Positions 23,149-28,477 of a DNA stretch of 28,477 nt are shown here, one piece after another. Positions within the stretch are counted from its first letter, which is position 1, and every line of letters starts with the position of its first letter. This DNA comes from Bacilli bacterium (GTDB taxonomy: Bacteria > Bacillota_I > Bacilli_A > RF39 > UBA660), in NCBI GenBank assembly GCA_028684435.1, contig JAQUFX010000008.1, positions 1 through 28,477 on the forward strand, given 5' to 3'. The position numbers and the translations under genes are program-made. The notes below the pieces were generated by a model. The model ran no database searches, had not been told where the DNA came from, and saw nothing but the letters and a program-made list of their open reading frames with translations.

Positions 23149-23862
23149 ATGGAAAGACTCCAAAAAGTAATTGCAGAAACTGGCTTTGCTTCAAGAAGAA
23201 AAGCTGAAGAATTAATTAAGCAGGGTAAAGTATATGTTAATGGAATTAAAATAACCAAATTAGGTACTAAAGTAGATGGCAAAGATATTATAACTATAAA
23301 TGGTAATGAAGTTCAAAAAGAAGATAAAGTATATTATTTAATGAATAAACCTAGAGGAGTAATATCATCAGTGAGTGATGATAAAGGGAGAAAAACAGTA
23401 ATTGATTTCATAAATACCGATAAAAGATTATATCCAGTTGGAAGATTAGATTATGATACAACTGGTTTGATTATTATTACGAATGATGGAAGACTTGCTA
23501 ATATTTTAATGCATCCTAAAAATAAAGTTGAAAAAAAATATATTGCTAAATTAAATAAAGCACTAGCTATTACTGATTTACAAAAATTAAAAAAAGGAAT
23601 TAATATTGATGGTATTAAATGTATTCCTACTATATTAAAATTAAAGAAAAATGATACTGACAAAGATTTTTCTATAGTTGAAATATCTATTATTGAAGGA
23701 AGAAATCATATTATAAAAAAACTTTTTTTAGAACTTGGCTATTTGGTTGATAAATTATCAAGAATTGAATATGGCTTTTTAGATTTAGGAACTTTAAAAA
23801 GTGGTGAATATCGTACTATAAATATAAAAGAAGTAAAAAAGTTATATGACTATAAGAATTAA
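23149..23862 (+). CDS. rluB: 23S rRNA pseudouridine synthase RluB-like
   Basis: RsuA/RluB-family enzyme that isomerises a uridine in 23S rRNA. The N-terminal S4 RNA-binding domain (residues 1-60, MERLQKVIAETGFASRRKAEELI split) precedes the catalytic domain, with the nucleophile D101 in VGRLDYDTTGL, LMHPKNKVEKKY, and the C-terminal EGRNHIIKKLF motif. Length 237 is normal. ATG 23149 is preferred because AGGTGA at 23138-23143 lies just upstream; GTG 23140 overlaps that site. In Bacillus the rluB homologue ypuL also follows spmA-spmB, so the order is conserved. Confidence 0.93.
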   Translation: MERLQKVIAETGFASRRKAEELIKQGKVYVNGIKITKLGTKVDGKDIITINGNEVQKEDKVYYLMNKPRGVISSVSDDKGRKTVIDFINTDKRLYPVGRLDYDTTGLIIITNDGRLANILMHPKNKVEKKYIAKLNKALAITDLQKLKKGINIDGIKCIPTILKLKKNDTDKDFSIVEISIIEGRNHIIKKLFLELGYLVDKLSRIEYGFLDLGTLKSGEYRTINIKEVKKLYDYKN

Positions 23863-24365
23863 TATATTTTAAGAGATATTTAAATCTTGTTTTGGATAAA
23901 ATTCATAGTAATAATTGTAAATTATTGCATTGAATTCTGTTTATAATGGAAAAATGTTTATTTATAAAATGCGAAAAAGTAAAGAAACAATAATTTTACT
24001 TCCTGATACAAAGTTGCTCTTCCCTCTGCAGAGAAAAGAACCTCTCATGTACCAGTTAAGTAAAAAATAAATAGTGATATGCATTGATTATTTTGGCGTT
24101 TGTTTTAGTAGTAAAACTAAAAAATTTAGAATATTCTGAAAATTATATTGAAGATGAAATGCCTGATTTTGTAAAATAATTAATGAATATAGTGGAGGTT
24201 TATCAAGCTGTTGATTTTACTTCAATAGTCTTTCCTATTTCAACAAGTGTAAATATACTTTTATTATATGGTTATAATGAAAAGGAAATTAAAGATTTAA
24301 TAATGTAAATCGTATTTTGGAAATTTAAGATGAATTTTCTCAAAATTTAATTAAGTAATTTTATT
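23863..24365 (+). other. 503-base region without intact gene; broken frames and a possible structured RNA
   Basis: No convincing full gene. A 38-codon frame starts at ATG 23954, seven bases after a TATAAT at 23942-23947, and ends at TAA 24070. A second frame (about 24074-24179) gives a hydrophobic stretch then a polar tail. It continues in the same frame after one TAA, with ATG 24183, for 41 more codons to TAA 24308. This looks like a decayed or split gene, which I cannot identify. Bases 24003-24055 are clearly richer in G and C than the surroundings; CTGATAC at 24003-24009 pairs with GTACCAG at 24049-24055 with one mismatch, and inner segments can pair in alternative ways. A weak stem follows rluB at about 23875. 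Confidence 0.4.
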
Positions 24366-24890
24366 TTAATAAACTTTTTTTGTACTTAATGCTAATTTTG
24401 TAGATTTTATAGAATCATATATAAATATTATTATTAAAAATATACATATAATATCAATTACATAATTGGGAAAATTCAATACAACATGTTTAATATTGGG
24501 ATGGATCATTTTTACTAATAATATTGAAAAAAATCCCCAAGCAAGTGAAGTGTATAAGCATATATGCCCATTTATATTTAATCTTTGATTGCTATAATTC
24601 CAATATCTTTTATTAAATAATTTGATTAAAGCATATCCAGTTATGTATTCAATGATAGTAGCGCCAATCATACCTAAACTAAAAATAAGAACTAAATTAT
24701 TTTTGAATGTCAAAGTTAACAAAAGAACTATGATCGCACCAAAACCATATATAGGAATCAAAGGTCCATTTAAAAAGCCACGGTTTACCCATTTTTTCTT
24801 TCTTAATGAGACATAACTTGTTTCCCAAAGCCAACCAAAAAAACAATATATAAAAAAAAATATTACCCACTGTGTTAAAATATAATTCAT
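24366..24890 (-). CDS. CmpB-like putative ABC transporter permease family membrane protein
   Basis: Integral membrane protein of 174 residues that resembles the PF06541 (ABC_trans_CmpB) family, for which a transport role is named but not proven. Visible family features are FFIYCFFGWLWETSYVSLRKKKWVNRGFLNGPLIPIYG in the first 60 residues (W-E-T and the GFLNGP stretch), IEYITGY, and YWNYSNQRLNINGHICLYTSLAWG. About five hydrophobic segments. ATG 24890 is chosen because AAAGGATG lies upstream; the frame reaches 24959, but that part is not hydrophobic or conserved. No ATP-binding partner gene is nearby, so it is probably not part of a classical ABC transporter here. Confidence 0.82.
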   Translation of the reverse strand: MNYILTQWVIFFFIYCFFGWLWETSYVSLRKKKWVNRGFLNGPLIPIYGFGAIIVLLLTLTFKNNLVLIFSLGMIGATIIEYITGYALIKLFNKRYWNYSNQRLNINGHICLYTSLAWGFFSILLVKMIHPNIKHVVLNFPNYVIDIICIFLIIIFIYDSIKSTKLALSTKKVY

Positions 24891-24989
24891 TATTATACAT
24901 CCTTTATTATAATTATGTATTGTTTTTAGAAAAATATTAGTTTTACAAAATAAAAACAAAACTTTTAGATTTTATTGCTTTTTTACATT

Positions 24990-25817
24990 TTAATTTGAAT
25001 TTTTATAATTCAAATTTTTTTTTAAATTATCTATGTGTTTATAATAATCTATATTTTTTAATTTAGAAGCTGCTTCTTCATCTATTACAATATTTATGCC
25101 ACCATTATAAAGCTGAATAGCAGAAGATGTTACTTGTGAACTAATAGGTCCCTCTAAACATTTTGCTAAAATATCAGCTTTTTTAACACCGTTTACAATC
25201 ATTAATATATTTTTGGCTTCTAGAATTGTACCTATACCCATTGTAATAGCAAAATGTGGCATATTATTTCTGTTGATATTAGATTTTTTATAAAAAGATT
25301 CATAATTATCATCTAAAGTTTGTTTTGTTAAAGCTATAACTCTAGTTCTTGAACCTAAAGAGCTTCCGGGTTCATTAAAACCCCAATGTCCATCTCTACC
25401 CAAACCTAGAAGTTGTAGATCTATTCCACCAACTTTCTTAATTTGATCTTCGTACCATAAACAATAACTTTTGTAATCTTTGGTTTTCCCATCAGGAATA
25501 TATATATTTTCATTTTTAATATTTATATATTTAAAAAATTCTTCATACATAAACCTAGCATAACTTTGATCTAAATCATAAGGTTTATTTAAATCAATAG
25601 AAAGACCATAGTATTCATCTAAATTAAAAGTTCTCACTTTAGAAAAATCAAGTCCTTTTTCTTTATGTATTTTTATTAATTCTTTATAAGTACCAATAGG
25701 TGTTGAACCAGTTGCTAAACCAAGAACACAATCTGGTTTTAATTCAATATAATCTGCAATGATTTTAGCAGCTTGTTTACTCATCTCATCGTAGTTTTTT
25801 TTAATTTTAATATTCAT
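24990..25817 (-). CDS. nagB: Glucosamine-6-phosphate deaminase
   Basis: Converts glucosamine-6-phosphate to fructose-6-phosphate and ammonia, joining amino-sugar breakdown to glycolysis in the cytoplasm. ATGSTPIGTY at 35-44 binds phosphate, FNLDEYYG (D67, E68) holds the base that opens the enzyme cycle, and GRDGHWGFNEPGSS carries D142, H144 and E149 of the ring-opening site. Length 275 is slightly above the usual 240-265 because of a polar Lys/Asn C-terminal tail. ATG 25817 follows AGAAGTGAT. No nagA is adjacent. The last codons sit in an AT palindrome (24992-25016). Confidence 0.96.
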   Translation of the reverse strand: MNIKIKKNYDEMSKQAAKIIADYIELKPDCVLGLATGSTPIGTYKELIKIHKEKGLDFSKVRTFNLDEYYGLSIDLNKPYDLDQSYARFMYEEFFKYINIKNENIYIPDGKTKDYKSYCLWYEDQIKKVGGIDLQLLGLGRDGHWGFNEPGSSLGSRTRVIALTKQTLDDNYESFYKKSNINRNNMPHFAITMGIGTILEAKNILMIVNGVKKADILAKCLEGPISSQVTSSAIQLYNGGINIVIDEEAASKLKNIDYYKHIDNLKKNLNYKNSN

Positions 25818-25839
25818 TTTGCATCACTTCTTTTATAAA

Positions 25840-25869
25840 TATATATCACATAAATAGTTGTAATGTAAA
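25840..25869 (-). promoter_or_regulatory. Promoter for nagB
   Basis: On the - strand: TTTACA (25869-25864, five of six consensus), 18-base spacer ending TGA, then TATATA (25845-25840). The leader to ATG 25817 would be under 20 bases. No catabolite-response palindrome was seen in the gap. Confidence 0.5.
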
Positions 25870-25911
25870 GATAATTTATTTTTTATATATTATAAATAAA
25901 AAAAAGATATA

Positions 25912-26664
25912 TTATCCTAATGCGACATCCAGTGTCATCATTATGATAAATCCTATTATTAAATATAATGCCATTTTATTTTTGTTTTCTGTTGCCATAC
26001 TTTCTGGAATCAATTCTATTACGATGACATATAGCATTGCTCCTGCTGCAAAAGCGAGAAAGAAAGGAAGAAGTATTTGCAATTTTATTGCTAAATATAA
26101 ACCGATTAAAGCACCTATTGGTTCTACTATAGCTGTTGCTGTGCTGATAAAGTATGATTTAAATTTACTGTACCCTTTTTTATAAAGTGGAAAGCTTAAT
26201 GCACTACCTTCTGGAAAGTTTTGAATTCCAATTCCAATTGCTAACGTTAATGCTCCCATAATAGTAGCACCATGAATACCATAAACTGCCGCCCCAAAAG
26301 CAACTCCAATAGCCATACCTTCTGGAAAGTTATGAAGCGTCATAGATAATACAAGCATATTTGTTTTATCATCATTATTATAAATTTTATCTCCGAAGAA
26401 TAATAATAATCCTCCAAATAATATACCTAAAATGCTCATTAAAAGTGAATGTTTTCCATAATCTAAAGCGGGATTAATTAATGAAAAAAAAGTCGACGCT
26501 AACATTACTCCAGCCGAAATACTGAGCAATATAAACATTTTTTCTTTATTTATGTTTTTAAATAAAAAAATAGTGGCTGCTCCTAAAGAATTAATAAAAA
26601 AAGTTCCAAATGATGCTATTAGAGTTTGGATTAATGGATTTAACGAATAAAAAAAATCAATCAT
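25912..26664 (-). CDS. ZIP-family metal transporter (GufA/ZupT type)
   Basis: Inner-membrane importer for zinc or related divalent metals, 250 residues with about eight helices. The TM4 metal motif HNFPEG is at residues 111-116 and the TM5 motif QNFPEG at 148-153, both complete; VEPIGALIGLYLA and AGAMLYVIVIELIPES are also typical. This contrasts with the shorter ZIP-like protein at 4.3 kb, whose TM5 glutamate is replaced. ATG 26664 follows TGAGGTAAT. It lies 41 bases downstream of rnjA on the same strand, so cotranscription is possible. Metal specificity cannot be read from sequence. Confidence 0.92.
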   Translation of the reverse strand: MIDFFYSLNPLIQTLIASFGTFFINSLGAATIFLFKNINKEKMFILLSISAGVMLASTFFSLINPALDYGKHSLLMSILGILFGGLLLFFGDKIYNNDDKTNMLVLSMTLHNFPEGMAIGVAFGAAVYGIHGATIMGALTLAIGIGIQNFPEGSALSFPLYKKGYSKFKSYFISTATAIVEPIGALIGLYLAIKLQILLPFFLAFAAGAMLYVIVIELIPESMATENKNKMALYLIIGFIIMMTLDVALG

Positions 26665-26705
26665 AATATTACCTCATATTATAATATGATTTAAATTTAT
26701 TTTGG

Positions 26706-28376
26706 TTATTTATTTTTTACTTCCATTATAACTGGTAGTATAATAGGTCTTCTTCCAGTTAAATTATTAATAAAAGGATTCAATTCTAATATGATTTGAT
26801 TTTTTAAATCCAAATAATTATAAGATGTTTTTATAGTAGTATTAACTATTGATGTTACTTTATCTTCGATTTTTTGAATTAGTTCAATATTTTCATTGAT
26901 TAAGACGAATCCTCTTGTCGTAATATTAGGTTTTATTAATATTTCTCTAGTAAGAGGATTAATATTAATAAATGCAACTAAAATACCATCTTGACTCATT
27001 AATTTCCGATCTTTTATTACTACTGAACCAATGTCTCCGATTCTAGAACCATCAACATAAATATCTCCAGCTTGGACTTTTTTCCCTAATTTAACGCCAT
27101 CTTTAGTAAGCTCAAGAACATCTCCATTAGTACAAATAAATATATTTTCTTTAGGGATATCACAATCTATGGCTAAATCAGCATGATGTTTAAGCATTCG
27201 ATATTCCCCATGAATGGGCATAAAATACTGTGGTTTAATCATTCTAAGCATCCATTTTAATTCTTCTTGATTAGCATGCCCAGAGGTATGAATATCTGAT
27301 AATTCTGTATTAGTATATACTTTTACTCCTTTTAAATATAATTTATTTATTATTCGATTAATACTGGCTTTATTACCTGGAATTGGACTAGAAGAAAAAA
27401 CAACTATATCATCAGGTAATAATACAATTTGACGATGATTTCCATCTGCTATTCTTGATAATGCTGCTAAAGGTTCACCTTGAGAACCTGTACATAAAAT
27501 ACATATTTCATTTTTCTTTAAATCTTTAGCTTCATTATGCTCGATGAAGATAGATTTATCTTCAATTAAATTATTTTTTAGAGCTATTTCTTTAGCATTT
27601 TCCATACTTCGCCCAAAAGTAATTATTTTACGATTATTTTTACGGCAAGTTTCAATTATGTGTTTAATTCTGTAAATGTTAGATGCAAAAGTTGCAATTA
27701 TTATTCTCGAATTTTGACGAGCAAATACTTCACCTAAAGCCTCATCAACGATACTTTCACTTTTAGATGATCCTGGAGTTAAAGCATTAGTACTATCAGA
27801 CATTAATAATTTGATTCCTTCATCTCCTAATTTTGATATTTTATGAATATCAGCCATAGGTCCGATTGGGGTTAAGTCGAACTTAAAATCTCCAGTTGTA
27901 AATATATTACCATTTGGAGTTCTTAGTATAATGCCAAAACTATCAGGTATAGAATGGGTGGTTCTAACAAAATCTACTGTTATATACTTAAATTTAAAAA
28001 CACTATTAGCATCATATATTTTAAGATTTTTATATTTCATATTTCGATCAGTTAGCTTCTTTATTATTAAGTCATGAGCTATTTGTGGTGCATATATAAC
28101 AGGTATATCAATATTTTGTAATAAAAAAGTAATACCTCCAATATGATCCTCATGACCATGAGTTATAAATAAAGCCTTAATATTATTAGCTCTTTGTTTC
28201 AAATAAGTTATATCTTGAATAACATAATCTATTCCTAGTAAATCATTTTCAGGAAATAAGACCCCTGCATCTATAATAATTATTTCATCATCATGTTCGA
28301 CGACATACATATTTTTGCCGACTTCTCCTAAGCCTCCAAGTGCAAAAACAGTAGTCACTGTTTCATTATTTTTCAT
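26706..28376 (-). CDS. rnjA: Ribonuclease J1
   Basis: Beta-CASP metallo-beta-lactamase nuclease with endo- and 5'-to-3' exonuclease activity, central to mRNA decay and rRNA maturation in Firmicutes. Of 556 residues, the zinc-binding HGHEDHIGG begins at 73, followed by TTHSIPDSFGI and GDFKFDLTPIG. The beta-CASP part has TFASNIYRIKH, GRSMENA, CTGSQGEPLAALSRIA and SSSPIPGN, and then HTSGHANQEE and MPIHGEYRML. The sequence is closer to RNase J1 than to J2 and all catalytic residues appear intact. ATG 28376 follows AAGGAGGA. Its promoter and a hairpin at the predicted 5' end of the mRNA lie upstream. Confidence 0.96.
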   Translation of the reverse strand: MKNNETVTTVFALGGLGEVGKNMYVVEHDDEIIIIDAGVLFPENDLLGIDYVIQDITYLKQRANNIKALFITHGHEDHIGGITFLLQNIDIPVIYAPQIAHDLIIKKLTDRNMKYKNLKIYDANSVFKFKYITVDFVRTTHSIPDSFGIILRTPNGNIFTTGDFKFDLTPIGPMADIHKISKLGDEGIKLLMSDSTNALTPGSSKSESIVDEALGEVFARQNSRIIIATFASNIYRIKHIIETCRKNNRKIITFGRSMENAKEIALKNNLIEDKSIFIEHNEAKDLKKNEICILCTGSQGEPLAALSRIADGNHRQIVLLPDDIVVFSSSPIPGNKASINRIINKLYLKGVKVYTNTELSDIHTSGHANQEELKWMLRMIKPQYFMPIHGEYRMLKHHADLAIDCDIPKENIFICTNGDVLELTKDGVKLGKKVQAGDIYVDGSRIGDIGSVVIKDRKLMSQDGILVAFININPLTREILIKPNITTRGFVLINENIELIQKIEDKVTSIVNTTIKTSYNYLDLKNQIILELNPFINNLTGRRPIILPVIMEVKNK

Positions 28377-28402
28377 GTAAAAAAATTCCTCCTTAAAAAT
28401 TC

Positions 28403-28428
28403 AAAAAATATACAAGTTCTCTTGGTAT
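28403..28428 (-). promoter_or_regulatory. 5'-leader hairpin followed by T-run upstream of rnjA
   Basis: On the - strand ATAC-C-AAG (28428-28421) pairs with CTT-GTAT (28416-28410) around an AGAA loop, with a one-base bulge. Six T's follow (A's at 28403-28408 on +). From the promoter position the transcript should start near 28427, so the stem would begin at the first bases of the mRNA. It could protect the 5' end or act as a weak attenuator. Confidence 0.5.
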
Positions 28429-28433
28429 GTTTT

Positions 28434-28462
28434 ATTATATTATATTTTATCATATTTGTCTA
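28434..28462 (-). promoter_or_regulatory. Sigma-A-type promoter for rnjA
   Basis: On the - strand: TAGACA (28462-28457, five of six consensus), 17-base spacer, perfect TATAAT (28439-28434). The start is expected about seven bases on, near 28427, giving a leader of about 50 bases to ATG 28376. Confidence 0.65.
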
Positions 28463-28477
28463 GTTAAAGTTTTATTT

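Noticed and set aside
24003..24055. preQ1-type riboswitch on the - strand (AGAGGTTC present)
   Set aside because: The matching CCTCT strand and the A-rich tail of the class I aptamer are absent in the right order.
24992..25016. Palindrome as the nagB terminator
   Set aside because: On the nagB strand the stem is followed by AAAATG, not a T-run.
25943..26185. + strand frame opposite the ZIP gene
   Set aside because: It mirrors hydrophobic codons of the ZupT-like protein and has no independent signals.
1..28477. TGA read as tryptophan (Mycoplasma code)
   Set aside because: Several intact family proteins end at TGA at the expected length (TsaB, patatin, phosphomutase) and conserved tryptophans are TGG.
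1..28477. CRISPR arrays, insertion sequences, prophage, defence genes
   Set aside because: No direct-repeat array, transposase, integrase, toxin-antitoxin or restriction gene was seen on either strand.

Overview
The window looks like a chromosomal segment of a low-GC, compact-genome Firmicutes/Bacilli relative. The style resembles uncultured gut RF39-like lineages, but that placement is inferred from gene content and AT richness, not from a phylogeny. TGA is used as a stop (ends of tsaB, the patatin gene and the phosphomannomutase gene) and tryptophan is TGG, so the standard bacterial code applies rather than the Mycoplasma code. Genes are tightly packed, with short A/T-stem plus T-run terminators and TATAAT boxes close to start codons.

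Region 1 (1-6.8 kb, + strand): the 3' part of a 5S rRNA (end of an rRNA operon), a DUF1846 protein, then the tRNA t6A set tsaE, tsaB and an unusual single-frame fusion of a RimI-like acetyltransferase to TsaD. A small ZIP-like membrane protein, a patatin-like phospholipase and a YebC-family protein follow.

Region 2 (6.9-12.5 kb): a cell-surface block. Two tandem paralogous SipW-type/camelysin-like secreted proteins precede an ER-type (Ser/His) signal peptidase of the SipW class. Next come a membrane-anchored protein with a Thr-rich stalk and an InlB-type B repeat, a convergent (- strand) probable lipoprotein, a DUF3048 (YerB-like) protein and a small membrane protein with an acidic tail. A 13-bp perfect stem forms a likely bidirectional terminator in the convergent gap.

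Region 3 (12.6-20.9 kb): the c-di-AMP cyclase cdaA with its regulator cdaR but without the usual glmM. A type IV pilin-like protein, independent phosphoglycerate mutase, an AlgC-type phosphomanno/phosphoglucomutase and a small VrrA/YqfQ-like gene on the opposite strand follow. The region ends with a PilC/GspF membrane protein and a prepilin peptidase. Pilin, PilC and PilD form a dispersed type IV pilus/pseudopilus set; no assembly ATPase is in the window.

Region 4 (21-23.9 kb): a D-Ala-D-Ala carboxypeptidase, spmA, spmB and rluB, the order known from the Bacillus dacB-spmA-spmB locus. No other clearly sporulation-specific gene is present.

Region 5 (23.9-28.5 kb): about 500 bases without an intact gene, holding broken reading frames and a locally GC-richer potential hairpin. 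Then, all on the - strand, a CmpB-like membrane protein, nagB, a GufA/ZupT-type ZIP transporter and RNase J1. The rnjA promoter is followed by a hairpin predicted to lie at the very 5' end of its mRNA.

No CRISPR array, insertion sequence, phage gene or tRNA was seen. The points most worth a second look are the RimI-TsaD fusion, the SipW surface block with a two-cysteine domain shared by two neighbouring surface proteins, the 23.9-24.4 kb region, and the 5'-terminal rnjA hairpin.
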